A stretch of DNA of 64,000 nt, taken from positions 27,300 through 91,299 of the forward strand of contig JBGSVE010000137.1 of the NCBI GenBank assembly GCA_041753075.1, given 5' to 3'. A program made the position numbers and the translations under genes. Below are positions 24,647 to 33,316 of this stretch, piece after piece (position 1 is the stretch's first letter; the number at the start of each line of letters is the position of its first letter). This DNA comes from UBA6163 sp041753075. Its GTDB lineage: Bacteria; Planctomycetota; Planctomycetia; Pirellulales; Pirellulaceae. The notes below the pieces were generated by a model that did not search any database, was not told where the DNA came from, and saw only the letters and a list, made by a program, of their open reading frames with translations.

Positions 24647-25005
24647 GGCGATATTCGTTGCGGGCTAGCGGGATGAAATCACAGGGTCAACGGATTCTAA
24701 AGCAGCCCTGTAATTCTGGGAACAACTAAAAACAGATTCATCGCGACGTGATCAAACAGAGCGGCTCGTCGCTTGGGAAGTTCGCCTAACAAGTCGCCAT
24801 TGCGTCACGGTGCGATTTTGCTAAGCTATCTGCCCCTCCCACCAACTTGTCCAGAGTCAATTTGTCGTTAAATGACGACAGTTGACCGGTGTCCGAAGTT
24901 TTGGTGGGACAAGTGAGTCCATTTCCATTTCAAAATCCCTAATGGCCTGAGTGATGAACAGGCTACGGTCGCCATCAGACCGAATTTCATCGGAGTTTCG
25001 CCTAG
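24647..25005. other. Divergent gap between the aminotransferase and the small basic protein
   Basis: The 359 bases contain no gene that I can support. A 6-bp inverted repeat TGTCGT-taaatg-ACGACA lies around 24863-24880. The segment ends in CGGAG (24991-24995), the likely ribosome binding site of the small basic gene. Promoters for both flanking genes should be here. Confidence 0.45.
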
Positions 25006-25095
25006 GTGGGTACGAAAAAAACAGGTAAAGGCCGACGCAAAGTCGGACGCAAGAAGCGACGTATGCGAGCCCGGATTCGCCATCGCAAGAAATAG
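25006..25095 (+). CDS. 29-residue Lys/Arg-rich protein, possible ribosome-associated peptide
   Basis: GTG 25006, preceded by CGGAG with a 10-base spacer, opens a 29-codon frame (TGKGRRKVGRKKRRMRARIR in the middle, ending HRKK, stop TAG). Nineteen of 29 residues are Lys, Arg or His, and there are no acidic residues. This composition resembles the tiny bacterial ribosomal proteins bS22 and bTHX and the COX24/AURKAIP1 C-terminal motif (KKRRMRxRxxRKK). A possible terminator follows. The gene is too short for usual gene finders. A ribosomal or RNA-binding role is inference from composition and resemblance; I cannot confirm orthology. Confidence 0.65.
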   Translation: MGTKKTGKGRRKVGRKKRRMRARIRHRKK

Positions 25096-25111
25096 GTAGT
25101 GTCTTGGCGAG

Positions 25112-25148
25112 CGAGTTTTGCCGTTAAAATCGAAAAACTCGTTTCGGT
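25112..25148 (+). terminator. Possible terminator after the small basic gene
   Basis: CGAGTTTT (25112-25119) and AAAACTCG (25134-25141) form an 8-bp stem with a 14-base loop, followed by tttcggtt. It lies 17 bases after the small gene's stop. The AT-rich stem and long loop make it moderate to weak. Confidence 0.4.
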
Positions 25149-25304
25149 TGCTACGTGATCGCTTGAAATTCGCCACCTCGTTTATCGAAATCAACTCCCG
25201 TCGTCGACGTCGGAGTTTTTCTTGGCGTAGGAAGTAGGTTGAGATTAAACAAGCGTCTCGTCTTTGGCGAGCCGTGCCTTATCTTTCAACCGACGACTTG
25301 GACC

Positions 25305-25535
25305 ATGGACCAATCCCGCTTCCGACCGCTTGATTCATCGATTCCCGTCCGACCGGCAGATGCCTTTCGCCGGATTGAAATGCGGCTGGATTCACTCTGT
25401 GATTTGATTGACGAAGAACTTCATAGCGGCGGCGTCGAAGATTTGGCGCTCAGCGAATTTACGCGGCGCATCACCGGCGAAGTCGACCATGTCATGTCGT
25501 TTGAAGACGACTGGCTCGGCAACGACTTCATCTAG
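25305..25535 (+). CDS. Small acidic hypothetical protein
   Basis: This 76-residue protein from ATG 25305 (MDQSRFRPLDSSIPVRPADA onward) is acidic and predicted helical, with no cysteine-pair or membrane segment. I do not recognise a family. The C-terminus (DHVMSFEDDWLGNDFI) is rich in Asp/Glu. A longer frame from 25239 has no better start signal. Its 3' end overlaps the convergent cysteine desulfurase gene by 8 bases. Confidence is moderate because the frame is short, but its amino-acid composition looks like real protein. Confidence 0.55.
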   Translation: MDQSRFRPLDSSIPVRPADAFRRIEMRLDSLCDLIDEELHSGGVEDLALSEFTRRITGEVDHVMSFEDDWLGNDFI

Positions 25536-26715
25536 CCGCTTGCTCGCCACAAACCTTGCGGTGCGCCGCGGCGATCAATGACGCGGCAGCGGCGACTTCG
25601 GCGGCAGACGTAAACGTTCCCAATCCAAACCGCAGGCTGCGCCGGGCGCGACTTTCGCTGATCCCAATTGCCGTCAAGACATGACTCGGCCGCGGATCGA
25701 CACTGCTACACGCCGAACCGCTGCTAATCGCCAACTCGGGCATCGCCGCCATCAAAGTTTCACCCTCAACATCGACCAGCGAAAAGTTCAGGTTGTTGCC
25801 CAAGCGACAACTTGTCCCGTCGCCATTAACGAGCGGCGGACCATTGAGCACAACATCAGGGAACCGGTCCTGAATCGCATTCCAAAGCGAATCGCGCAGT
25901 GCGGTTTGGCGTTCTTGTTCGGCCGAAATTGACTGGTCACAATACCGCAGCGCTTCGCACATGCCCACAACCGCCGCAGGGTTCATCGTCCCGCTGCGCA
26001 AGCCCTGTTGTTGGCCACCGCCTTCAAACAGCGGCCTCAACCGAATCCGACGACGGTTCGCCAGCGCCAAAAAACCGACGCCCTTAGGACCGTAGAACTT
26101 GTGTGCCGAGCCGCTGAGCAAGTCGATATCGGTCTGGTTGATTGGCGTTGGAATACGGCCAATCGCCTGCGAAGCGTCACAATGAAACAGCGCCCCGGCG
26201 GCGTGAACGATTTCGGCAATTTTAGCGATCGGTTGCAGAGTCCCGATTTCGTTGTTTGCCCACATGATTGACACCAGTGCCGTATCGTCCGTGATGACAT
26301 CTCGCAACGCATCGAGATCGACTTGGCCGCACTCTGGGTCACCTTGGATTCGCACCGGCAACACGGTGACGCGAAAACCCTCGCGGACCAATCTTGCCGC
26401 TGGATCGAGCACCGACGGATGCTCGGTAGCCACGGTAATGAAGTGACGACGGCGATTGCGTGGGTGACGCATGACTCCATCGATGGCCAAGTTATTACTC
26501 TCGGTCGCGCCGCTGGTGACGATGATTGAATCGGCGCGGCAATCCAATTTGGCTGCCATGATCGACAAAGAATCGTCACAGGCCAGGGCCGCCATTCGGC
26601 CTGGGCCATGTGTGTGACTGTGGGGATTGCCAAAGTTCGCCGTCATCCATGGCAGCATCGCAGCGAGTACGCGCGGATCCAGTGGCGTCGTTGCGTGGCA
26701 ATCCAGGTAGATCAT
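25528..26715 (-). CDS. Cysteine desulfurase, NifS/IscS type
   Basis: This PLP enzyme takes sulfur from cysteine as a persulfide for Fe-S clusters or thiolated tRNA. The 395-residue form starts at ATG 26715 (MIYLDCHATTPLDPRVLAAM, the family's N-terminus). The PLP lysine is K206 in SGSAHKFYGPKGVGF and the persulfide cysteine is C336 in SSGSACSS. TEHPSVLDP and the EGGGQQQGLRSGT loop are also typical. The frame is open well upstream of 26715, but that part runs through the preceding gene and has no homology. The start lies 4 bases after the NUDIX stop, so the two form an operon. No iscU or sufE is nearby. Confidence 0.92.
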   Translation of the reverse strand: MIYLDCHATTPLDPRVLAAMLPWMTANFGNPHSHTHGPGRMAALACDDSLSIMAAKLDCRADSIIVTSGATESNNLAIDGVMRHPRNRRRHFITVATEHPSVLDPAARLVREGFRVTVLPVRIQGDPECGQVDLDALRDVITDDTALVSIMWANNEIGTLQPIAKIAEIVHAAGALFHCDASQAIGRIPTPINQTDIDLLSGSAHKFYGPKGVGFLALANRRRIRLRPLFEGGGQQQGLRSGTMNPAAVVGMCEALRYCDQSISAEQERQTALRDSLWNAIQDRFPDVVLNGPPLVNGDGTSCRLGNNLNFSLVDVEGETLMAAMPELAISSGSACSSVDPRPSHVLTAIGISESRARRSLRFGLGTFTSAAEVAAAASLIAAAHRKVCGEQAAR

Positions 26716-26719
26716 CAAA

Positions 26720-27343
26720 TCAAGCGGTTGGAATTTCCGCGAAGAGTGCATCGAGACAAATTTGGCTCCAAACTTCAAGCCGATCGCGATCGCGCCGCAA
26801 TTCATCGATCGACACGAATGAGGTTTCACACACGTCGTCTTCGTTTGACGTGACCGCCGGTTGATCGAGCTCAAATCGATGCACGATGCCAAGATGAACA
26901 CGTCCGACTTCGGTTGATGAATCGTAGATCACGCCCACCTTGGATTCGCGATAACCGCAACCGATAGTGACCTCCTCGTCAAGCTCGCGGCGCATGCCCG
27001 TGAGGTACGGATCGCTGCCGCCGGCGGCATCTTCTTGAGAAATATGCCCGCCGATTCCAATGCTCCGCTTGGCGCGAAGGCGGGCTTCGCCTTGGCCGCC
27101 ACCACGCGTGTAAGTGAACAAAAACAGATTGCCGGCTTCGTCGCGATGCTGCAGCAATATGTAAGGAATCAATTGCTTGAATCGTGGGTCCGACTCCATT
27201 TCCGAGCGGGGGCGAAACGACAGTTCACCCGAGCTTAAAATGGGTTCCAAAAAGCGATCGACTGCCGGACTGAAGCCGTCGATCTCGCCGATCGCCTCGA
27301 CGACGGCTGCGGGTACGACCAAAATTTGTTCTTCTTTTGACAT
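26720..27343 (-). CDS. NUDIX-family hydrolase
   Basis: This 207-residue protein has a NUDIX domain in its second half. The box (GIGGHISQED, then a short insert, then GMRRELDEEV) contains the REUxEE core that binds Mg2+ and cleaves nucleoside diphosphate-X bonds. The N-terminal ~60 residues (EEQILVVPAAVVEAIGEIDG) resemble those seen on NUDIX proteins encoded near housekeeping genes. I set the start at ATG 27343: upstream in-frame sequence overlaps the prepilin peptidase gene antisense-style and shows no NUDIX homology. It is directly upstream of the cysteine desulfurase on the same strand. Substrate unknown. Confidence 0.85.
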   Translation of the reverse strand: MSKEEQILVVPAAVVEAIGEIDGFSPAVDRFLEPILSSGELSFRPRSEMESDPRFKQLIPYILLQHRDEAGNLFLFTYTRGGGQGEARLRAKRSIGIGGHISQEDAAGGSDPYLTGMRRELDEEVTIGCGYRESKVGVIYDSSTEVGRVHLGIVHRFELDQPAVTSNEDDVCETSFVSIDELRRDRDRLEVWSQICLDALFAEIPTA

Positions 27344-27402
27344 CGAACGTTTGTCGTGAAGTGTGCGTGAAGTGTGTTCTACAATCCTTAACAGATGATA
27401 CG

Positions 27403-28662
27403 CTACGCGAACAGTCGCTGTTTGATCTGACGCCAAATCAGCAACAGAATGCCCATTCCAGCCAGCGCGAACATCAACACCCAAAACAGCGTTGCACCCA
27501 GCAGCACGTATTGCGATAGGTTTTGATTCCACACTTTGTCCCAGCCCGACACCGCGATAACGGTACCGGCACACAGGTATGGACCAAAGGGAACGGCGGG
27601 TTGACGCGTGATCGCGTACTGAATGATGACGATCAGAATCGCCGCCAGTGGTGCCAAGAAAAACGCGGCCAGTGCGCACTGCCATCCGACCACCGCACCG
27701 ATCATCGCCATCAGCGTGACGTCGCCGAACCCCATCGCTTCTTGGCGCATCGCCACGCTGGCCACGATGCGAACCGCCCACACTGTTCCTCCGCCAACGG
27801 CAAGCCCGACCAGCGACGTCAGCAAACCACGCCAAGCTTTGTCACCGCCAAGCCACCAGACGCCAAGCACGCCAACAGCCCCGACACACCACATCCAGAC
27901 CAGCCACTTGCTCGATGGGTTGCGGCGCAGCCCATGGCACAGGTATCCGAGCGCCTTGGTGATGCCACGACGAAGTATCAGACGTCGATCGGCGAGCGCA
28001 AAGCACCACACGGTCCAGATGCCAAGCCCCCAAAAAAGTCCTTGAGTCGAGTTCCATTTGGCATCAAATGGCCACGGAATGCTGAACGTCGTCTCAACGA
28101 TTTCTAGCGTCTGTACCCAAAAAACTTCCGCTGGCAGCCACGTTAACCAGGGTAACGTTGCCACGACCAAGGCAGCGAGCGTTCCGGGCAAAGTGATGAT
28201 GTCGGGAATCGTCTGCTCATCAAAATCGATGAACGTGGCGGCGACCATTAACGTCAAGAACACGGTGTGAACCACAAACAGCGAGTGTCCCCAATCGGCG
28301 AACGCCAGGATTGTCGCGGGATTGCGTCGCCACTCCGGTAACAGCAGCGCCGATTGCGTCTCGAACCAATACAACCCCGGTAGCACCAGTGCGACGCCCA
28401 GCTCAACGAGCAGCGGACGAATCCAAAACCCGCGACCGTGAAGCGAGGCCTCGCGGCGCAGCCCCAGCCAACCGACAACCGGCAGCCGGTCGAGCGTTTT
28501 CCGCTCCGGTGCCTGGGTATGTTTTGGTGCCCAGGGACTGATGTGCCGTGGAAAATAGGCCCATGAATAAATCAAATAGTTCGCAAACGCACCAGCGGCC
28601 AAGCCCACCATTGCGATCAAGAGATAGCGAACTTCGAGTGAAAGATTAAGAAACCAAGCCAT
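27403..28662 (-). CDS. Prepilin peptidase (type IV leader peptidase, GspO/PilD)
   Basis: This integral membrane aspartyl protease cleaves and usually N-methylates type IV pilin and type II pseudopilin leaders. The 419 residues include about eight hydrophobic segments. The catalytic aspartates are in FIDFDEQTIPDIITLPG (first Asp at about 146) and GFGDVTLMAMIGAVVGWQ (about 314). The N-terminal domain has the DRLPVVGWLGLRR and RPLLVELG elements but lacks the paired CxxC zinc site of the E. coli/Pseudomonas enzymes. An unusually long insert (about 165-300) makes it bigger than the usual 250-290. ATG 28662 begins directly at the first helix. No pilin genes are in the window. Confidence 0.88.
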   Translation of the reverse strand: MAWFLNLSLEVRYLLIAMVGLAAGAFANYLIYSWAYFPRHISPWAPKHTQAPERKTLDRLPVVGWLGLRREASLHGRGFWIRPLLVELGVALVLPGLYWFETQSALLLPEWRRNPATILAFADWGHSLFVVHTVFLTLMVAATFIDFDEQTIPDIITLPGTLAALVVATLPWLTWLPAEVFWVQTLEIVETTFSIPWPFDAKWNSTQGLFWGLGIWTVWCFALADRRLILRRGITKALGYLCHGLRRNPSSKWLVWMWCVGAVGVLGVWWLGGDKAWRGLLTSLVGLAVGGGTVWAVRIVASVAMRQEAMGFGDVTLMAMIGAVVGWQCALAAFFLAPLAAILIVIIQYAITRQPAVPFGPYLCAGTVIAVSGWDKVWNQNLSQYVLLGATLFWVLMFALAGMGILLLIWRQIKQRLFA

Positions 28663-28960
28663 GCGGTGCTGAAAATCGTGGGCTGGCACAAAAGTACGCA
28701 GTATTAGCCTGCTTTACATGTGGCTGGGGCTTCCAGCGGCAGCGCTGCCGCTGGAAGCCCCAGCCACTTACTGCACCTATCATATCAGCGCTCGCCGCCC
28801 ATCGGCAGCACCGCGCCGGCAGGTGGGTGTAACCGCTGCAATCGGCAAAAGCCCGCGATTAGCATTGCCGCATTTTGTTTGTGCGGGATACCGAAATTCG
28901 GTGGGCCGACTATCTTACGAAGCATTCAATTTGCCCGACGTTCCCTCGCCGAAGTTCACC
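28663..28960. other. Divergent gap with long palindrome
   Basis: This gap of about 300 bases separates a leftward peptidase gene from a rightward nucleotidyltransferase gene. It holds the 48-bp perfect palindrome listed separately. Reading frames through the palindrome are not credible genes. The rightward gene has no strong Shine-Dalgarno before ATG 28961. Confidence 0.5.
28720..28767. repeat. Perfect 48-bp palindrome (REP-like element?)
   Basis: The left half begins GTGGCTGGGGCTTCCAGCGG and ends CAGC at 28743. The right half (28744-28767) is its exact reverse complement, with no loop. The GC content is about 70%. Because it lies between two divergently transcribed genes it cannot serve as a terminator for either neighbour. 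A REP or palindromic repeat element, a cruciform or a protein-binding site are alternatives. Confidence 0.85.
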
Positions 28961-29842
28961 ATGCAGGTTACCAAAGCGGTCATCACCGCCGCCGCTCCGA
29001 ACCAGAATACGCTGCCGCTGCAACGCTTGGTCGATCGCCAAGGTCGCGACAAGACGGCGCTGCAGTTCATTGTCGAAGAAACGCTTTCCGCCGGAATCGA
29101 AGAGATCTGTGTCGTCATTCAACCCGGTGACGAAAAGGCGTACCAACAAGCCGCCGGCGAGCATCTTGGCAGCCTGCGATTTGTCGAGCAACCCACACCG
29201 CTGGGTTACGCCGATGCGGTTTATCGGGCTCATCAATTCATCGACGGCCAACCGTTTCTGCATCTCGTTGGCGACCATTTGTACCTCAGCACCTGTGACA
29301 TACCGTGTGCCAAACAGCTTGTTAAGGTTGCTGAGGAGTTTGGTTGTTCGGTCAGTGCGGTGCAATCGACGCGCGAAAACAAGTTGCCGTACTTTGGCAT
29401 CATCGCTGGAACGCACGTGCCGCGCCACGAGGGCCTGTACGAAGTCAATCGCGTTATCGAAAAGCCGACGCCGACCTTGGCCGAACAAGAATTGGTCACA
29501 CCGGGTTTGCGATCGGGACATTACCTTGGGTTCTTTGGTATGCACGTGCTCATGCCGGAGGTAATGCACGCGATCAAGCAATTGTTGGAAAAGCAATCCG
29601 ATCGCAATCCGACGTTGTCCGATGCGGCGGCCGAGATGCCATCGCGCCAACGGTACTTGGCGTATCAACTGCAAGGCAATCGTTACAACATCGGCATCAA
29701 ATACGGCTTGTTGCTTGCGCAGCTTGCGATCGGATTGGCGGGCCGCGACCGCGACCAGATTTTGACCGAGCTGCTCGAGTTGGTCGTCAACCGGCCAACC
29801 GAATCGGCGCTCGAGTCGTTGGAAGGACTTGCGACGCGATGA
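28961..29842 (+). CDS. Sugar-1-phosphate nucleotidyltransferase (GalU-like)
   Basis: This 293-residue enzyme joins a nucleotide to a sugar 1-phosphate, most like UTP-glucose-1-phosphate uridylyltransferase (KAVITAAAPNQNTLPLQRLV at the N-terminus, FIVEETLSAGIEEICVV, LGYADAVYRA, FLHLVGDHLY as the metal/nucleotide loop, and RYNIGIKYGLLLAQLAIGLA near the end). The glycine-rich start (normally AGxGTRxxP) is degenerate here (TAAAPNQNTLP), so substrate handling may differ. ATG 28961 is used; the open frame upstream runs through the palindrome. It is coupled by an ATGA overlap to the kinase/uridylyltransferase fusion, suggesting one sugar-activation pathway. Confidence 0.8.
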   Translation: MQVTKAVITAAAPNQNTLPLQRLVDRQGRDKTALQFIVEETLSAGIEEICVVIQPGDEKAYQQAAGEHLGSLRFVEQPTPLGYADAVYRAHQFIDGQPFLHLVGDHLYLSTCDIPCAKQLVKVAEEFGCSVSAVQSTRENKLPYFGIIAGTHVPRHEGLYEVNRVIEKPTPTLAEQELVTPGLRSGHYLGFFGMHVLMPEVMHAIKQLLEKQSDRNPTLSDAAAEMPSRQRYLAYQLQGNRYNIGIKYGLLLAQLAIGLAGRDRDQILTELLELVVNRPTESALESLEGLATR

Positions 29843-32800
29843 GCCGATTGATCGAAGTCATCACGTCCAATGCCAGCGCTGTACGTGACCAATCGCTCAA
29901 TGCGATTTGTCGCGACGCCACGCTGCAGCAGTTGCTTGACGATGCAGCAGCGTTGGATCAATTTCGCCGACACGAATCGAATCTGTACCATCGTGTCCGC
30001 GCGTTATTCTTCTTGGAAGCGATTTATCGTTATCACGTGCCGCTGCGACTCCAACCGGCCGACAGTGGCTTGATTCCGTTTGCCGGCTACGAGAATCTGC
30101 TCAATCGTCGCTTTATCGAGGCGATCGACACGTTCTTGGAAACCCAAACCACAACCGGCATTACCGACGGTTTGTCCTCGGCGCTGGCCGGCGCCTATCA
30201 CCAATTGGCATTTCAAACGCTCGCTGACCAAGTGCGGCGCAGCGTCCGGATGGTGCGTGGCAACCAATGGATGTTTCGCATCGGACACCCAGCCGATCAT
30301 CCGCTGCGGATTCGACCGGAGTTGTTGGCCATCGATCCAACCACGGGAGCAGCGCCAGTGCTGCGCGAACAGACGGCGGTGCGAATGGATTTTTCGCACA
30401 GCGCATGGAGCGACATTTTTTTCCTGGGGATGGATTTTCCCGAGGGCGCGCGAGTCATCAACGTGTCGGTCGATCTGGGCGTGCGCGGTCGTGACGCCGA
30501 GCCGCGTCCGCCGATTGAAACGTATTTGCGTGTCATTGATCGACCGGTGATCCGATTGACCAGTGTCGATTTGGGCGCGAGTACCGACATTGAAACGATC
30601 GCCGATGTGTTTGATTTTGCCAGCGACTATTTGGGGCTACTCAAGGCGGCCGTTATTGCCTCGGGAATCGTGCCGCCGGGTTTGGAAGGCTGTCGCCAAA
30701 AGATCGGCGACCTACTTGACCGATTGGTCGCGCCAGGCCAAGGAATCGAGATTGTCAGCAAGATCAACGACATTCCCAAGGGCTCGCGCTTGGCAGTATC
30801 GACCAATCTGCTTGGCTCATTGATTTCGATTCTGATGCGCGCCACGTCACAGATTTCGTCATTGACCGGCGCGCTCGTTGAACGCGATCGCCGCCTTGTC
30901 GCCGCCCGCGCGATTCTTGGCGAATGGCTGGGCGGCTCCGGTGGCGGTTGGCAAGACTCTGGTGGCGTGTGGCCGGGGATCAAACTGATTACTGGTGCGG
31001 TTGCCAGCGCTGGTGATCCCGAGTTTGGAATCAGCCGCGGTCGCTTGATGCCGGTGCATCAAGTGTTGGGTGAAGATCAAGCATCAGCGGCGACGCGAAA
31101 GAAAATTCAAGACAGTTTGGTCTTGGTTCACGGTGGCATGGCACAGAACGTGGGGCCAATTTTAGAGATGGTGACTGAGCACTACCTGTTGCGAAACGAA
31201 TCGCAATGGGCCGGTCGCCGCGAAGCGATGAAGATTCTTGACAATGTCTTGGACAAGATCAAAGCTGGCGATATTCAAGCGATTGGTGAGCTGACGACCC
31301 AGAACTTCGAGGGTCCGTTGCAGACGATCATCCCGTGGGCCACGAATCGTTTCACTGATCGCTTGATTGAAGTTTGTCGCGAGCGGTATGGAAAACAGTT
31401 TTGGGGTTTTTGGATGCTCGGCGGCATGGCCGGCGGCGGCATGGGCTTTATCTTTGATCCGGCGATCAAGGCGTCTGCGCAGGATTGGCTTGCTCGCGAA
31501 ATGGTAGCCATCAAGCGCGAAATGGAAACGTCGCTGCCGTTTGCGATGGACCCAGTGGTTTACGATTTCCGCATCAATGACAACGGCACGTTTGCCGAGC
31601 TCTTGACCGGCGACCAAGCCAACCTGCCGGATAAGTATTACGCCTTGATGCTGCCCGGTTTGTTGCGAACGGCGACCCGCGACCTATCGATGCAAACACG
31701 CCAAGAACTTGAACGGATCGCGACCCGCTGCCGCGTTGGTGGCGATGGCGCGGCGACCGCCGGTTTATTGCTCGATAGCGTTTTGCCGCATGAATCTCGC
31801 GCCGACCAATCAAATCAATCGCTGCAGCAACAATTGACGCTAGCCGGATTTGATCGCGAGCAACACGAGCAAATCCGCGCCGACTTGCGCAGTGGTCGGA
31901 TTGGGCTGGCGCAAAACCTGTTGTCGGCCAGCACGACGATCAGCGACGTTCGGCCCAGCGATGTGACTGACCTGCGCGGCAAGATCGACTCGAAGTTCAT
32001 TGCCCTTGGAAAGCAAGCGATCCGCAATGGCGAAGTTGCCATTGTTTCATTGGCCGCAGGTGTCGGCAGTCGCTGGACCCAGGGTGCCGGTGTGTGCAAG
32101 GCATTGCACCCGTTCCACCGATTTGCCGGACGGCATCGATCGTTCATCGAAGTCCACCTAGCCAAGAATCGGTTCACCACAGAGACTCACGGTGGCGTGA
32201 TTCCGCATGTGATCACGACGAGCTATTTGACCGATGCACCGATTCGCCAAGCGATCGAGCGTCACCAAAACTTCGGCTTCGCCGGGCCGCTTTACGTTTC
32301 AACGGGGCGCAGTGTCGGACTTCGCATGGTGCCGACCGTCCGCGACCTGCGATTCTTGTGGGAAGAGTCGGCCCAGCAAATGCTTGATGCCCAACAACAG
32401 AAAGTTCGCGACAGTTTGCGCGCGGCGCTGATGAATTGGGCGCGTGGTGCCGGTGAAGCCAGCGACTACACCGACAATACGCCGTCGCAGTGCATGCACC
32501 CGGTCGGCCATTGGTATGAAATTCCGAATCTGCTTCGCAACGGTTTGCTCGCGCGAATGTTGGACGACCACAAATCGCTTCGTTACTTGATGTTGCACAA
32601 CATCGATACGCTTGGTGCATCGGTTGATCCCGGCATTCTTGGCAATCACATTAAAGGCGGGTCGATGCTTTCCTTCGAGGTCATCGGGCGACGGTTGGAA
32701 GATCGCGGCGGCGGTTTAGCTCTCGTCGATGGACGGCCGCGATTGGTCGAAGGGTTGGCGATGCCCAACGAACGCGCCGAGTTCGCCTTGACCTATTACA

Positions 32801-33156
32801 ATTCGATGACGACCTGGATCGATATCGACGCGTTGTTAAGTCTGATGGGATTGCGACGAACGGATCTCAATAACAACGTGAAGATCGATGATGCGGTGCG
32901 ACGGTTGGCACTGCGACTGCCAACCTACGTGACGCTCAAGGATGTGAAAAAGCGTTGGGGCCATGCGCAGGAAGACGTCTTTCCGGTGGCGCAGTTTGAA
33001 AAGCTGTGGGGCGACATGACGGCGCTGGCCGATGTATCGTGTCGCTTTTTTGTCACGCCGACACGACGTGGCCAACAGCTCAAGGCCCAGGCTCAACTGG
33101 ATGCATGGCACCGCGACGGCTCGGCTACGGAAATCGATGCAATCTGCAAGTGGTAG
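29839..33156 (+). CDS. GHMP kinase / UDPGP-type nucleotidyltransferase fusion
   Basis: This 1,105-residue two-domain protein has a kinase-like N-terminal half. It carries GHMP-type marks: MDFSHSAWSDIFFLGMDFPE then VINVSVDLG (sugar-binding start), IPKGSRLAVSTNL (ATP loop, degenerate), WLGGSGGGWQDSGGVWPGIK, and GGMAGGGMGFIFDP (motif 3), all similar to fucokinase-type enzymes. The C-terminal part (from about 740) has UDPGP-family motifs: VSLAAGVGSRWTQGAGVCKA, LHNIDTLGASVDP and YYNSMTTWIDID. A kinase feeding a pyrophosphorylase in one chain recalls the Bacteroides L-fucose salvage enzyme but with the domain order reversed. ATG 29839 overlaps the upstream stop. The sugar is unknown. Confidence 0.78.
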   Translation: MSRLIEVITSNASAVRDQSLNAICRDATLQQLLDDAAALDQFRRHESNLYHRVRALFFLEAIYRYHVPLRLQPADSGLIPFAGYENLLNRRFIEAIDTFLETQTTTGITDGLSSALAGAYHQLAFQTLADQVRRSVRMVRGNQWMFRIGHPADHPLRIRPELLAIDPTTGAAPVLREQTAVRMDFSHSAWSDIFFLGMDFPEGARVINVSVDLGVRGRDAEPRPPIETYLRVIDRPVIRLTSVDLGASTDIETIADVFDFASDYLGLLKAAVIASGIVPPGLEGCRQKIGDLLDRLVAPGQGIEIVSKINDIPKGSRLAVSTNLLGSLISILMRATSQISSLTGALVERDRRLVAARAILGEWLGGSGGGWQDSGGVWPGIKLITGAVASAGDPEFGISRGRLMPVHQVLGEDQASAATRKKIQDSLVLVHGGMAQNVGPILEMVTEHYLLRNESQWAGRREAMKILDNVLDKIKAGDIQAIGELTTQNFEGPLQTIIPWATNRFTDRLIEVCRERYGKQFWGFWMLGGMAGGGMGFIFDPAIKASAQDWLAREMVAIKREMETSLPFAMDPVVYDFRINDNGTFAELLTGDQANLPDKYYALMLPGLLRTATRDLSMQTRQELERIATRCRVGGDGAATAGLLLDSVLPHESRADQSNQSLQQQLTLAGFDREQHEQIRADLRSGRIGLAQNLLSASTTISDVRPSDVTDLRGKIDSKFIALGKQAIRNGEVAIVSLAAGVGSRWTQGAGVCKALHPFHRFAGRHRSFIEVHLAKNRFTTETHGGVIPHVITTSYLTDAPIRQAIERHQNFGFAGPLYVSTGRSVGLRMVPTVRDLRFLWEESAQQMLDAQQQKVRDSLRAALMNWARGAGEASDYTDNTPSQCMHPVGHWYEIPNLLRNGLLARMLDDHKSLRYLMLHNIDTLGASVDPGILGNHIKGGSMLSFEVIGRRLEDRGGGLALVDGRPRLVEGLAMPNERAEFALTYYNSMTTWIDIDALLSLMGLRRTDLNNNVKIDDAVRRLALRLPTYVTLKDVKKRWGHAQEDVFPVAQFEKLWGDMTALADVSCRFFVTPTRRGQQLKAQAQLDAWHRDGSATEIDAICKW

Positions 33157-33316
33157 GCGAATAAGGCACGACGTTTGAACCGGAAGGTCGATACGCCGGA
33201 CGTTTGTTTTCCCTAAACTAATTTTCAGCCGCTGCCCGGCGGAAATCGCATCGGGGCTGGCGTATTCTCGCATTTTCTGGTCGGTAGCTCACGCACATTT
33301 ACTTGAGGAACGCTCT

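Noticed and set aside
27344..27835. N-terminal extension of the NUDIX frame
   Set aside because: It overlaps the prepilin peptidase gene in another frame and has no homology; ATG 27343 starts the NUDIX protein.
28720..28767. Rho-independent terminator
   Set aside because: Both neighbours are transcribed away from it and no T run follows on either side.
28718..28960. Upstream extension of the nucleotidyltransferase frame through the palindrome
   Set aside because: The translation of the palindrome is low-complexity and the enzyme's homology begins at ATG 28961.
29344..29838. Upstream extension of the kinase/UDPGP frame
   Set aside because: It lies inside the preceding gene in another frame; ATG 29839 with ATGA overlap is the natural start.
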